Part shown: one piece after another, positions 40,691-54,052 of the stretch
Layout of the letters: every line of letters starts with the position of its first letter
How positions within the stretch are numbered: the stretch's first letter is position 1
Assembly (NCBI GenBank): GCA_963693085.1
Contig: OY856409.1
Location: forward strand, 1,617,971,711 to 1,618,035,710
Length of the DNA stretch: 64,000 bases
Source: Alisma plantago-aquatica
Taxonomy: Eukaryota > Streptophyta > Magnoliopsida > Alismatales > Alismataceae
Direction of reading: 5' to 3'
Made by a program: the position numbers and the translations under genes
Notes under the pieces: generated by a model
Databases searched by the model: none
The model's input: the letters and a program-made list of their open reading frames with translations, nothing else
What the model was told of the DNA's origin: nothing

Positions 40691-41109
40691 AACTTGGATG
40701 AAATATTACCTTTACTAAACAAATACCATTTTATGCATTTTTGGTATAATGGTAATCCATTCTATCTCCTTAATAGAAATCCTTTTTAGATTCACAATAT
40801 AAGCCACTCTACACCTAATTTACTTTATTTATTCTTTTTAAAAATAAATTTGTAATTTTTTTCATTTTTATATATTTTTACAAAATTATACAAAGTCAAA
40901 ATAATATTTAGATATTTTTAGTAATAACGACATCAGAGGAATATAAATTTAATAATTTTGGTTTATAAATAATTATGTTCTATTATGAATAGAACGCCAT
41001 GATTGTTATACCTTCTAATTAATATAATATTTTATGAATGATTTAGACAAAATGAAATTATGAACAATAATTGAGTCTTGTGTAATTGCTCCACTAGTAT
41101 TATATTTTA
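40691..41109. other. AT-rich non-coding DNA
   Basis: Very AT-rich, no features seen. Confidence 0.55.
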
Positions 41110-42650
41110 ACCAAATTAGAATATATGTTGCTATTTCCTTCTAATATAATCATTGTTATACATTTAAATATCTAAATATATATATATATATGTATATATA
41201 TGTCGATGTTAAATATACATGTACATAAATTAATTTCTCAAAATGACTTTTGAAATCTTCATTTCCATCACAAAGGGTTATAAATAAGACATAATACTTA
41301 TGCTATGACTCATTTATTATTATTTTTAAACATATGTAATATTACCCATACATTCCAAATCCATACAATTACAATAGCGATCCACATAATAAATACTTCA
41401 ATGGACTGGTATAATATTCTGATGTATTATTTCTGTTACCATAAGTACTTGCATGTATCATTCCTTCTTTTAATCTCATTTCGCTTAGATTTCTCCTGAT
41501 CAATTTAATCATTTTATTATGTTCAAATGTTGAATTCAAACATATTTTTTGACCAGTAACTATAGGCTTATTTCATTACTGTGTAGAAAATGAGACAAAA
41601 GGTTTGATAACACATTCCACACTAAAAACCATGATCCTACAATATTACATTATTACTATGATGGGAAACGATCAATGTCAAAGATTATTTATTACTAATG
41701 TATTTTGATATCCCTATATTATGAACCTTTTAGATAGTCTCTTATGTATTTTTTACGAATCATTATTCATATGGGAGATGTGTTTATAACATAGAAGTGC
41801 ATGTCTTCTTTAGGGTCCATCAACCCCTAAAACTAATAGTTGAATGACTGCAATGGATCTACCATACTCAAGACACACTTTGGTTTGTCATGTAGAGTCA
41901 GACATGGTTAGTTAGTATAGGGGAGTAATATCCTTGAAAGACAAGAAAGGGCAACTAATGAAACTTTATATGGCAATCTATTCAATGAGAACCCCTACTA
42001 TTATTAGAAAGGTGTCATATTGTTGCATGTGTTAAACTGTGTCATCTGATTAATCATGTGATTTGCACATGTCATTGGGGTTGTGCCATAGTGTTTTTGG
42101 TGTTGTAAATATCGATATTCAGTTCATCCTCATCTAATAATTAGTGAAAATGGTCATATACTAATAATCTTGATGAAGAGTGACCCTCTATGGGTGTTGC
42201 AATATTTAACTTGTTTATAAAACAAAGGTCTTTGACTCCTCAAGAATCATTCACTCCATAATCATAAATGTCATAAAATATGAAAATGCAAGTGTTTTTA
42301 GTACATAAATGATATGTTTTTGTCATATCTTCTACATTAGGTATATATACATTACACTAGACAAAACAAATCTTAACTAAGATAAACAAAATGGATGCAA
42401 CCCATAATAAAATGTTGTAAAATTGTAACCTCATATAAATTCAAGAATAGATAGAACTTATCTCAAACTATATACCTCAAACAATCACTAGTGTTTTTTG
42501 CAAATCACTTTATTATGAATGACATAGACTGTATATGGACTGACTAACTAATGATATAACCAGTCTCTATTTGACCTCACAAAAATACTATTTGGTTGAT
42601 TCTTCCACCAAAAGTTGAGTTACCTAAGAGTTGTTTGATAAAGAGATGAG
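41110..42650 (-). repeat. inverted-repeat arm, right
   Basis: Its reverse complement aligns with 29930-31550 over its whole length. Identity is moderate with indels, so the pair is old. No gene. Microsatellite TATATA near 41180-41200. Confidence 0.8.
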
Positions 42651-43883
42651 ATATACACTATGAAGACAACACCAAACTACTAGGACAAGACATTAATTGA
42701 GGTTTAAGTATATGTCACATGAAAATGAAGACATTTTTGGGAACAATTAAGATAAAGTATTTAGTAAGCATATGTTTAATTAAACACAAACTTTTATAAG
42801 AAATTTGAATAGTAAATATCATACAAGGTTAAAACATTCAGTTTGTAATCATAGTTTATCACCACTAATTGATGATGTTGATGTCTATATTTGTCTTTCA
42901 AAAATTGTGATTTATGTGTTCTGCTAATTTCTGATACCAAATTGGCACATCCTTTATATTCTGTATATTGAATGCAATCTCTTGGATAGTTATGTTCAAG
43001 TGAAAGCCACTCATTTGACTTAGTTAAGTCTTTATTGAAATTTTATGGGAAACTCATGACCTTTATACTAACTAAATGAGACCTTGGTGTGAAATAAGCT
43101 TCCCAGACACAGATAAAGTGGGATAAACAACTAGACAAAACTAGGACTAGCATTCCAAGGAAAATCACTCCTCAAGTGGACAATAGAAAGGAATGTATCT
43201 CATCCCATAATTTGACTAGAGATATTGTAAGGCATGGTTTGGTCATCATCTTTCAAAATCCGATTAGTTAGTATAATAATAGATAGCCCAAGGTGTTGTA
43301 TGCTAAACTTGCAATTGTTTCCCAGTAATTCGTGTATAGGTAATAGGCAGCTTTTCCAATCATGTTGATTTCGACATTACTCAAAATGTCAGCTTCTAGT
43401 TTGGTTTGTTGTCAAATTTCATCGTTCTTCTCCATGTAGCAACAATTATCTGGGTGTATCTCACCTCAAAACCACCTTCAACATACTAGTGTTGTCTGCT
43501 AACTATTGGGATTTAAGATATCATCTACCAAACTAGATTTAGGATCCTTGTAGTTCTATTTGGATATCCTAGATACGCAAGTTCATGATCTACTTATTGT
43601 GGTACCTCATGTAATGTCTGTCTATGTAGCTCACCAATTGACTTTAGTTATGTTCTAATTACTTGATACACCCATGATCACTGGTTATTGTTTGGTACAA
43701 CTATACATTAAGGATGTGAGATCTACTTAAGGATGCATACCTCTTACCAACCATAAATTGGTTATACACACTTTGGACCAAATTCTTCCTACTCCCCGCC
43801 ATTCAGTATGCTAGTTTTCACATTCTTATCACCAACCTCTAGAAAAGATCTATATAATCTCTCTCCAAAAGGGTCAATATCCA
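42651..43883. other. non-coding DNA between repeat arm and reverse copia LTR
   Basis: No long open frame, element end or strong repeat seen. Confidence 0.55.
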
Positions 43884-45063
43884 TGTTGGGCTTTGTAGAG
43901 GTGACAAGCGCAATAGAAACAATAAAATTTTCTTCACATACCCTACAAGCAGATCATGTCGACAACAATGTATTCAGAAAGAGGGTGCACGTGATATACC
44001 TCATCCCTGAGCAAGTCCGATGACATCCCTTCATGAGGTGATGTGTGTCGACCCTTGTGTGCACATACAATCATTGTCGATGTCCTCTGAACATAGGTAC
44101 TTCAACTTCTATGTCTGTACTTCATCCACACGTATGGATTGGAACTCCACGTTGTGCTTCTCAAGCCTGCAGGAACCAGTAGCCATTTTCTTTATGACAT
44201 GCTAGTATCACATTCACTCTTCTTCTCTCTCTTAGGGATGATAATGACTACAGTTCACCTACATGATCATATCTTAATGGTCCTTCATGCCCCTATAAAT
44301 ATGAGATGAAAGAAAGTAGGGTTTTCCAAAACCCTAGAAAAATAAAAATGTTGTGGTTGCGTTTAAAACGAGCCGCTCATGGACTATTAAAGGAATATTC
44401 TAGAATCAATTAATTAATCAATTAATCATATTAATTAATTAACTAATTTTCATTATCTGGATCTAATCAATTTCTCAGGATTATCCAGCCGATTTAACAA
44501 TTTGAATTTAATAATTGACATAAACACTTTAAACAATTAATTCAGCTTATATTCCAATATTATTCTAGTAGATTACCCAAATGTTTTAGTAATCAATTTG
44601 ATTCGAAACATTTCCAATCACGCCCATAATTATACTCCTATTCTAATGACATCCTATGCATGTGACCCGAAAGTCTCCAAATTATCTTGGTAGTGATATT
44701 CATAATCATATTATGAATTCAAAAGGAATAATTGGTATCTAGCAAGACTTCTTTGCTAACCAAGTAATTGGAGAAGTTGTAGAACAACTTCAACCTACAA
44801 TTTGTGGTTGGTGTTATAGTGATTGTATAGTTCCTTTGTCTATGATATTTAGATTGAACTCAAGAAATGGAATCGTCATCCCATTCAACATTAAATCCAT
44901 GTTCCTTTAACTAGAGAAGATTGCCTAAGATATGTGTAAGCTCAATATCATATATTGATTCACACCAGCATGGCCATGCGTTTCTCAGTCTTGCTTATCA
45001 AGTAGCCAGAATATCAAACTCATGTAGGAGGGAGAAATCTCATCTACATCACTCACAACAATC
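43884..45063 (-). repeat. copia LTR fragment, reverse orientation
   Basis: Begins TGTTGGG (reverse complement of the CCAACA end) and aligns on the minus strand with 3773-4993 of the first copia LTR: the GTTGGGCTTTGTAGAGG start, the AATTAATTAATCAATTAATC block, GTGACCCG and CCAGCATGGCCATGCGTTTC. The first ~600 bp of the LTR (3170-3772) is missing, and no copia coding DNA adjoins it. It is probably a truncated or solo LTR of an older copy. Short frames in it match short frames in the other LTR only because the DNA is homologous. Confidence 0.8.
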
Positions 45064-45111
45064 ACAAGCTATGATGTTCATTCAACCAACAACATAAGGG
45101 TTAAACAAATA

Positions 45112-45724
45112 GGAGAGAGAAAATACTTCAATACATGCTAATCATTCAAGCAGGTTAGCATTAATTACAATGTACTCAAACATTAGGATTAGGGTTTCCA
45201 AACAACAACTAGCATCAAACCCCAAATCATCAAGACCTCCAACATTCTTGGATCTTATAGATCAAGGTTTTTAACACCATGGTCAACCACCAAAGGACTA
45301 CTGAAAACATATGGTATAATTGTGGAGATCATAGGGTCATGATCATTGAAAAACATCAAATTATAACTCACTGAAGCGTCATGCACCTCTTCATCGACCG
45401 CTAAGAGGGTCAAACATCAGTGACCGTATAGGATAGGTTGACCCTTCATCGACCGCATAAGATTTCCACCTTCGACTACCTCAAGGGTATAGAATCAACG
45501 ACAAAAGAAGACCATGTCAGGTCATCGACTAAAGAGATACAAGGTTGGTCTTAGACTGAAGAGAGAAGTTCAACCATCAACAAACCCATGAATCCAAAAT
45601 CCTGTGATCGAAGGAAAACAAAAGGGAAACCCCATCGACCAAAGAACCTAGGTCATCAATGAGGCCTCTCAAGATTACCATCTTAGCAACCAAAAACCAT
45701 CACCAAACCTTTGACCACTTGGAC
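45112..45724. repeat. dispersed repeat R, copy 2, interrupted by element B
   Basis: Matches 39712 onward. Element B is inserted after TGGAC at 45720-45724 and the sequence resumes at 63071. Non-coding. Confidence 0.65.
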
Positions 45725-45892
45725 TGATAACCTCCCATTTTGCGATGTTATCTTACTAGTTTTCCTCAGTTTTCCATACTCTTTCTTAGTTAAATTAGAT
45801 AGAATCTTTAACTTTCCACCTTTTTGTAAATATATCATTAGATTAACTTCTCTTTTTCACTTCTTACAGAAAAGCACAAAAAAAATTACAAA

Positions 45893-46455
45893 ACCCCCAA
45901 ACGGTCCCAAGACCGAATGGAAGCCAAACGGTCCCAAGACCGAATGGAGACCAAACGGTCCCAGGACTGAATGGAGACCAAACGGTCCCATGACCGCGTG
46001 AAGCCAAATGGTCCCAAGATCGTATGAAGCCAAACGGTCCCAAGACCGAATGGAGATCAACCGGTTCTGAGACCGTATGAAGCCACACGGTCCCAAGACC
46101 GAATAAAGGTCAAACGGTCCCGAGTCTCGAGACCGTATGAAGCCAAATGGTCCCAAGACTGAATGGAGATCAACCGGTCCTGAGACCGTATGAAGCCACA
46201 CGATCCTAAGACTGAATAAGGGTCAAACGGTCCTGAGACCATATGAAGCCAAACGATCCCAAGTCCGAATAGAGATCAACCAGTCCCGAGACCGTATGAA
46301 GCCACTCGACCCCAAGATCGAATGAAAGCAAACAGTTTCAGACCGAGAAGACTCAAACGGTCTCCCGACTGAGAGAGTCCAAACGGTCTCCAAACTGTGT
46401 GAAAATCCAAACGGTCTCCAAGACCGTTTGGACCCACATACCCCAAACCGTTTAA
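45893..46455. repeat. element B LTR array of CCAAACGGTC motifs (5' LTR)
   Basis: Repeats of about 30-60 bp built on CCAAACGGTCCCAAGACCG and ATCAACCGGTCCTGAGACCG. Many copies differ only by CG to TG or CA. The reverse strand gives spurious open frames. Confidence 0.9.
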
Positions 46456-46470
46456 GGATCACTCAAAATC

Positions 46471-46480
46471 CTATAAATAG
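46471..46480 (+). promoter_or_regulatory. TATA box of element B 5' LTR
   Basis: CTATAAATAG lies directly downstream of the motif array. The next bases (AACCCAAAGGGGTCCTCACAG) would hold the transcription start. Confidence 0.75.
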
Positions 46481-47706
46481 AACCCAAAGGGGTCCTCACA
46501 GATAATCAAGTTTCAGACGTCCAAAGGCTGCCTCTATTGTTCCAGAGCCATTCCATCCTTCACCCACTGCCCCTAGGCTGCCGGTATGAGATCAATACTC
46601 CATCTCCAAGCTACTTTCTCTCTCATCGACAAAGAAGGTGGGAAGAGGAGGATTCATCATCAAGCAAGCTATGAAGTGTGAAGATCGTTGCTCTCTCTCC
46701 TCCAAGGGGTCGACCTTCCTCCCTCCTATGTGGAGATGATACTCTCTCTCTCTTCCCACCTCCTTCTTTGTTCTTTCCATGAGCAAGTAGTCTCATACAC
46801 TAGGGTGTGGGGAGTAGCCCAATTACCCATGTTTTCATTTCATACATTGTAATTCTTGAGTTTGCTATAGAAAAACATTATCTTTCCAGTTCAACATCAA
46901 TCGTTTAATGAATGCTAGTTGCTTGATCACCAACTTGTGTTATCTATTATCTGTTAGTGCAAGTTGTCTATGTTTGTACTTCTAGATTCGAATATCGACT
47001 GTTTGTTGGTTCCAAATCGTATGTAATCACCGTACATTTGGTTCGGTATCTAGGAGTGTTTCTCAAGGAGTGGAGTAAACTCACCTCCATTGTTATACTT
47101 TCATACTATGAAATGGAATCAATTGACGTATGAAAGTACAACCTTGACAGGTCGAGGAACACACTTTGCGAGGGGAGTGATGCAAAGTGAGTGACCATTC
47201 ATCTGGGGATGACTGGCATTTTAACACTTCCATGTTTCTCATAGTTAGTTATCCGAAAGGAAACAACGTCTACAAAGATACTAACTGTTTGGACTCATTC
47301 CTTTGCAAGCTAAGTTATTGTGATGTATGTTTTGATCCATGCATAGTGGTGGTGAAAGTTGATCACATACTAGTGGTTTATTAACATTGTTTACAACCTC
47401 AAATTTACTTTCTTGCTTTTACTTTACTTGCACTTAGTTTAAACAACCAAACCAACTCTTTGATCTAAATACCAACTGTTAAGGAGTTAAATGAAATTCT
47501 AACATTTTCTATCTTGTTGATCTTAACAAGTCCGTTGTCCTATGGATTTGACCCTTAACTATACTACGATAAGACTTCCACATATCCTAGAATACGTGGG
47601 TGGAGTTTTTAATCTAGTATAATCAAGGCTAAACCTAAAGACTTACTATCTTTAGGATTTTTAGTGGTGCACGTAATTCCACACCAGTGGAAGCTCTATC
47701 AAAAAT

Positions 47707-47724
47707 TGGCACCATTGTCGGGGA
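47707..47724 (+). other. primer binding site, tRNA-Asp type
   Basis: TGGCACCATTGTCGGGGA lies 5 nt after the LTR. It fits the 3' end of plant tRNA-Asp (site TGGCGCCGTTGCCGGGGA) except for three transitions, two G to A and one C to T, as expected from cytosine-methylation decay on either strand. Confidence 0.8.
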
Positions 47725-47981
47725 CAATGAAACTTTTTAATATCATTTATCATCTTGCTAGTTGGTTAGGGTTTTACACTTTTTCTTTAAACATTACCCC
47801 ATATTCTCTTGATTTCATCATATCTCCTGCATCATCTAAAAAATGTGTTTCTTCCTCTACTCAGGTAGAAGACGTGTATGCAACCATCGCATAATCTCAG
47901 ATTCTCCCCTGATCCAGAGTATGACTCTGAGGTAGAGAGAAGCCTCCACCACCGCATTAGACTTAACCGTCTAGCTTACAA

Positions 47982-49190
47982 ATGGCCGAAGATCAATGCC
48001 AAGCTGCACTAGTGATGGAAAGGGTCAATGCTGCCATAGCAGCCTAGCGAGCGCAACTCATTGCTGACACGCGTGCCCAAGTTCAGGCTGAAGTACAGGC
48101 TGAAGAGCAAGCCCGCATCCGTGCTGAGAATGAAGCAGCCAAGGCTGCTGCTCAATTGTTGGTAAGAAGAAAACAATTACGGGATTACGTTGTTCCCAAG
48201 AACTACAAAGACAACCATCCAATCCAACCACCACTCATCAACACTCCTAATGTTGAGATTAAGAAACAATGGATCCAAATAATGCAGGGTATCTCATCCT
48301 CTGGAAGTGTCGAAGATGACTGCATGGACCATTTAAAGAGGTTCAAAGCTCTTTGCAGGTTGGTACCACAAGCTGGAACAACCATGGACGCAGTCATGCT
48401 CAGACTCTTCAACTTGACCTTGTCTGGAAGAGCACTAAGTTGGTACAATTCTTTGGACGGGGAGCCAATCACCACCTGGGCTCCCTTGGAAGAGAAGTTC
48501 TTGGAGAAATTCTTCCCCCCTTCACTAACCTACCAAATCAGAGGACAAATCAACTAATTCCTTCAACTACCGGGAGAGTCACTGGCTGACTCATGGGAAA
48601 GGTTTAAGGAACTCTTGAGGAAATGCCCTCACCATGGAATATAACAAAATCAGCTCATAGAAACTTTTTATAGGGGAGTAAGTGATGAAATTAAGTAGTT
48701 CTTAGATTCCTCATCTGGAGGAAACTTTATGAGACAGAACTACGAAGATTCCTGGAGGATCGTCACTCTCGGAGCCGAAAATCAATCCAATTCGGGGAGG
48801 GCAACCACAGGAGGAGTTCTAAAGCTTTGTAAAGCTGAAGAATTTATGGAAATGAAATCCATAGACAAAGCTTTAAAAACCATATCCAACAAACAACAAG
48901 CTCTCGAAGCATCATTTGGGGAGTATGCCAGAAAGAAGAACCCCCAACAAGCTAAAGTAGCTACAGGAACTTGCGAGGCCTGTCATGCATCTGATCATCC
49001 CACATTGTCAAGTGGTCTCCTATACAATGTAATGATGGATTTGCAACCACCTCAACCACAGTATGAGCCGATCATTGAACACCATGAGGATCAGATGCCA
49101 GAACAAGTAAATTCCATCCATTCCATACCAGGACAAGCTTACTACAATCCAAATAACAGAGAAACCATCCTAGGTTTCAATATGGAAATC
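47982..49190 (+). pseudogene. gag: element B gag
   Basis: Starts at the Met of MAEDQCQAAL and runs in one frame with stops at 48045, 48555, about 48642 and about 48695. An Ala/Glu-rich coiled segment is followed by the retrotransposon gag domain (residues about 85-230; WYNSL, ADSWERFKELLRKCPHHG). Near 48975 a zinc-knuckle-like CEACHASDHPTLSS keeps Cys, Cys and His, but the last Cys reads Ser. The frame changes near 49190. The product would form the virus-like particle in the cytoplasm. Confidence 0.85.
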
Positions 49191-49192
49191 CT

Positions 49193-52100
49193 GTGGGGAC
49201 TGCTAACCCGCAACATCAAACACAAGGTGGATCTTACAATAGACTACCACCTGGATTTCAAAGAAACTACAAACAAAATCAAGGGAATTTTAGAAACAAT
49301 GTCCATAGATCCAACTACCCAAGAAATCCCTCTACATATTACCAATATACTCACCCTCCTCTACACCCGCAATTACAACAAACTCAGCTGCAACAGCCGC
49401 AACAACCTCAATTGCCAGCACCTCAACAACAACCACCTCAAGGGCAGCAACAACTCACTCAATTTCAATAGAAGAATGTCCCACCACAGCAGACTGATGA
49501 ACTGTCCTTAATAAGGTAGATGTTGCAATCACAGTAAACCATGTTGGCTGACTAGCAAGCCCAACAAAAAGCTGTGGAAACCCAATTATCACAGATAGCA
49601 GCTCAGATAAAGCCTCCAGTGGGCACTTTCGCTGGCCAGCCAGAAGCAAATCCAAGATGCAATCAACATAGACCCGAACAATTAAATGCTATTACAACAA
49701 GGTCTAGTTGTGCTCTCACTGAAGCCATATTGGTTAATCAAGAAGACAGGGATGTAACTGAAATCATCCCAACTGAAGAATCAGGTCAAGAAGCTAAAGA
49801 AAGGAAAGAAAAGTAATAAGGTCCCAAACAACCAGAGGTTCCACAATATAAGCCAAGGATACCCTATCCTGGCAAGTTAAAGGAAACCAGACTACACTCT
49901 AGATTCCAGAAATTCAAAGAGGCAATGAAGAAACTTTATGTTGATATTCCCTTTCTTGACGCCTTATCTGAAATCCCAGCCTGGTCCAAATATCTGAAGA
50001 CCTTGTTGTCAAAGAAATATATGACATAGGAGCATGAAACTGTCAAGCTAGCCCAAACCACTTCTGATATCATTTTGAATAAAATTCCGAAAAAACAGAA
50101 GGACCCTGGCTCCTTTGGCATATAATGCTCTATTGGGAACACTTATTGTAAAAAGGGATTGGACAACTTGGGAGCCAGCATATCAATTATGCCATTTTCC
50201 ATGTGCAAAACATTGGGGTTCATTGACTTGTTGCCTACAACAATGACCATCCAGCTTGCTGATTCCACCATTACTGCTCCCCTGGGAATCATTGAAGATA
50301 TTCCAATAAGAGTGGGGAGTGACTCTTATGTCCCTTGTGATTTCGTCATTATGGATATAAAAGAAGATCTAAGGTATCCAATAATATTCGGTAGGCCCGT
50401 CCTCGCCACAGCTAGAGAATTAATTGATGTCGAGGTTGGCACAATTACCTTGAGGTTGGGTAAAGAAACCGTCAGGGTTTTCAACAACCTGAAGAGCCCT
50501 AGTATCCATGAAGAGGTTTTTCTTCTTGAAGCAATTGATAAAATGTATCAACTCAAGCAAGCAGCTCCAGAACCAGTAGATTCCCTAGAGGACACTCTAA
50601 TAAATCCAGAAGCTGAGTTTTCAACCAACAAGCTAGTTCAACAATGCTTGCAATACTTGGAGCAAGCTGAAAAAGCCCCAGAAGCTACTTTTGAAGAACT
50701 GAAATCGGTCACCATATTAGAGACAACAGAAGTACCCAAATCCCCAGAAATGAAAAATTTACCAACTGGGCTCAAACATGTCTTCCGAGATGAAGAAAAA
50801 TTATGTCCAGTTATCATTAGCTCCTCTCTGGTTGACAATCAGGAAGAAAGGATTCTCACTGAACTAAGGAAGCACAAGAAAGCAATTGGGTACAAGATGA
50901 CTGACCTAACATGCATAAACCCATCTCTATGCATGCATAAAATACCTATGATAGAAGAGTTCAAACCCTCGAGGGAGCACCAGAGAAAACTGAACCCAAA
51001 TCTGAAAGAGGTAGTTCGCCTCGAGGTTCTTAAACTCTTGAAAGCGGGTATTATCTATCCAATTTCTGACTCTCAGTGGGTTAGTCCTATCCAAGTGGTC
51101 CCTAAAAAGGGGGGAACCACTATTGTCTTAAATGATAAGAATGAACTAGTACCTACAAGGACTGTTACTGGTTGGAGAATGTGCATTGATTATTGAAAAC
51201 TAAACAAATCAACAAGGAAAGACCATTTTCCCTTACCCTTCCTTGTCGAAGTCCTTGAGCGGCTAGCCCACCAAAAAATTTTCTACTAGCTCGACGGATA
51301 TTCTGGGTTTTACGAACTACCAATTCACCCCAAAGACCAAGAAAAAATGACATTTACTTGTCCCTTTGGAACATACGCCTTCAGAAGGATGCCTTTCGGG
51401 CTATACAATGCACCAACAACCTTCCAAAGGTGCATGACTGCTCTCTTCGCAGGATTAACTGAAACCATTATGGAGGTGTTCATGGATGATTTTTCAGTAT
51501 ACCGATACTCTTTTGACAACTATCTGCTCAACCTAAGTAAAGTCTTACAATGATGTGAGGAAACAAACCTTATCCTAAACTGGGAAAAATGTCACTTTAT
51601 GGTGACCGAAGGTGTTGTCCTCGGACATCGAGTGAGCGAAAGAGGAATTGAAGTAGACAAGGAAAAAATCAATGTCATCTCAAAGTTGTTACCACCCAAA
51701 GACATAAGGGGAGTGTGAGCTTTCTTGGGTCATGTCGGGTTCTACTGGAGATTTATCAAAGACTTCTCAAAAATAGAAAAACCTATGACTTACCTATTGA
51801 CCAAGGATGCTGATTTCAACTTTGACCATGAATGTATGCATAACTTTACAACCTTAAAGAATGCTCTAATATCTACACCCATTCTGAGAGCGCCTGACTG
51901 GTCACAACCTTTTGAAATAATGTGTGATGCTAGCGACTATGCTATATGTGCAGTGTTGGGGCAGAGAATAGATAAAAAGCCATATGTAACATACTATGCA
52001 TCCAAGACGTTAGATGAGGCGCAAAAGAATTATACTACTACTGAAAAGGAGTTCTTAGTCGTCATCTATGCCTTCGAAAAATTTCGTTCTTATCTAATTG

Positions 52101-53638
52101 GATCAAAGGTCGTAGTATATACAAACCACTCTGCCATCAAATATCTTAATCAGAAACAGGATGCAAAACCCAGACTCATCTGTTGGGTATTGATGCTGAA
52201 AGAATTTGATCTTGAAATAAAAGACAAGAGCGGAGTGGAAAATGTCGTCACTGACCACCTAAGTCGCATCGAGTGTCAAGAGGATGACAATGTGCCTATC
52301 CGAGACTCCCTCCCTGACAACCAGCTTATGAAAATTACCACCAAATTTCCCTGGTACGCCGACATAGTGAACTATCTAACTACAGGAATCATCCACCCTT
52401 CCACCTCTCACCACGATAAAAATAAATTTCTCCATGATGTTAAGCAATACTTCTGGGACGAACCCTATCTTTTTCGTCTATGTGCATATGGACTTTTCCA
52501 TCGCTGCCTACCAGAAGAAGAAATTACCCCTATCTTAGAGCACTGTCATTCTGGCCCCACTGGGGGGCACATGAGTTCGAAGAAAACCGCTCTCAAAGTT
52601 CTACAATCCGGATTCTTTTGGCTAATAATAGCAAGAGATTCATATGATTTTGTAAGATCCTGCAATAAATGTCAGCTTTCTGGCAGTATAACTAAACGGA
52701 ATGAAATGCCTCTCACTTTGTGGTAAGAAATTAAACTTTTCGATGTTTGGGGAATAGACTACATGGGTCCCTTCCCCTCATCTTATGGATTCTCTTATAT
52801 ATTGGTCGTTGTGGATTATGTTTCAAAATGGGTAGAAGCTATACCCACCATATCCTGTGATTCCAAGCCAGTCATCAAGATGTTCAAAGATATCATCTTC
52901 TCTAGATGTGGAGTCCCCCAAACTATCATATCAGACGACGGAACCCATTTTATGGAAAGAAGCTTCAAAGCCCTCCTGAGAAAATATGGGGTCAACCATA
53001 AGGTCACCACACTTTACCATCCACAAACAAGTGGCCAAGTTGAAGTTTCACATAGACAATTGATAGCTATCTTAGAAAAAACAGTCAATAGACATCGTAC
53101 TAATTGGTCTACCAAGCTTCCCGATGCCCTTTGGGCATACCACACATCTTACAAAACACCGATAGGAACAACCCCGTTCCGTCTGGTGTATGGAAAGTCG
53201 TGTCATCTACCGGTTGAACTAGAACATAAAGCTTGGTGGGCCATCAAATAGATGAACTTTGATCTCAAAAGTGCTGGTGAATATAGACAACTTCAACTAC
53301 AAGAACTTGAGGAGCTTAGAATGACAACTTACCAAAGTGTCAGAATCTATAAAGAACAAAGAAAGATGTGGCACAACGGCCACCTCAAAAGAAAAGGCAT
53401 CACTATCGGAGATAAGGTCCTCCTATTCATTTCTAGACTTAAGATGTTTCCTAGAAAGCTCCACACGAAATGGTATGGACCTTTCACAATTAAACACATC
53501 TACCCCACCGGAGCAGTCATCATCCTTGATAATAATGGGGGAGAACAAACTGTTAATGGCCACAGATTGAAGAGATATTACACACCAACAAACAAAATAC
53601 CAAGACAAACTATCGAGATCAACGATCCCTCAAATTGA
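49193..53638 (+). pseudogene. pol: element B pol: protease, RT, RNase H, integrase
   Basis: A single frame from the Pro/Gln-rich gag tail to the stop at 53636-53638, broken by about ten stops (for example 49814, 51194, 51551, 51716, 52724, 53249). Protease: NLGASISIMP near 50168, with Asn where the catalytic Asp normally stands, and a FGRPVLAT flap near 50390. RT: GWRMCIDY, FGLYNAPTTFQ and FMDDF with Asp-Asp at 51485-51490. RNase [25 protein letters not shown]. Integrase: HHCC zinc site ([16 protein letters not shown]), then Asp at 52757, Asp at 52934 and Glu at 53042 (D,D35E). Several stops fit CGA to TGA or CAG to TAG. Confidence 0.92.
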
Positions 53639-53870
53639 CATAACCAAATCGGATTTTCGTCGAGCCAGTGACGTAAAACCCAGACGCTACTTGGGAGACA
53701 ACCCAAGATCTGAGTACCACCATTTTATTTTGCCTAGTTTTGCTAATTTTCTAATCTCTTCATTTAATTTAGACTTATCATCTTTAAATATGAAAATATA
53801 AAAATTCACATAAATAACCAAAACAAACATAAAAATATAAAATACAAAAACCTAATTAAATCTTAACCTA

Positions 53871-54020
53871 ATGGTTTCAAAACCGTTTGGACTCAAACAG
53901 TCTCGAAACCGATTGGTCCTTTTGATCTTGAAACCGTTTGGTCCTTTCGGTCCTAAAATCATTTGGAACCCAAATGGTCTCAAAATCGTTTGGACCCCAA
54001 ATGGTCTCAAGACTGTTTGC
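53871..54020. repeat. element B internal motif array, block 1
   Basis: Copies of AAACCGTTTGGACTCAAAC, AAATGGTCTCAAAATCGTTT and relatives, on both strands, ending about 30 bp before a TATA box. Same motif family as the LTR array. Confidence 0.85.
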
Positions 54021-54052
54021 CCTTGGGAATTTGTAGTGACACCCAACATTTT

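Larger units (their letters stand above)
45725..47701 (+). repeat. element B 5' LTR (1977 bp)
   Basis: Starts TGATAACCTCCC, ends CTCTATCA (TGATA/TATCA inverted ends). Contains the motif array (45893-46455) and a TATA box. Over the first ~160 bp I counted five substitutions and one small indel against the 3' LTR, so the insertion is not recent. Confidence 0.93.

Noticed and set aside
45857..46462. Minus-strand open frames in the LTR with repeated GPFGLHSVL-type peptides
   Set aside because: They are shadows of the CCAAACGGTC array; the same occurs at 61280-61576 and 54460-54784. No start context or conserved domain.
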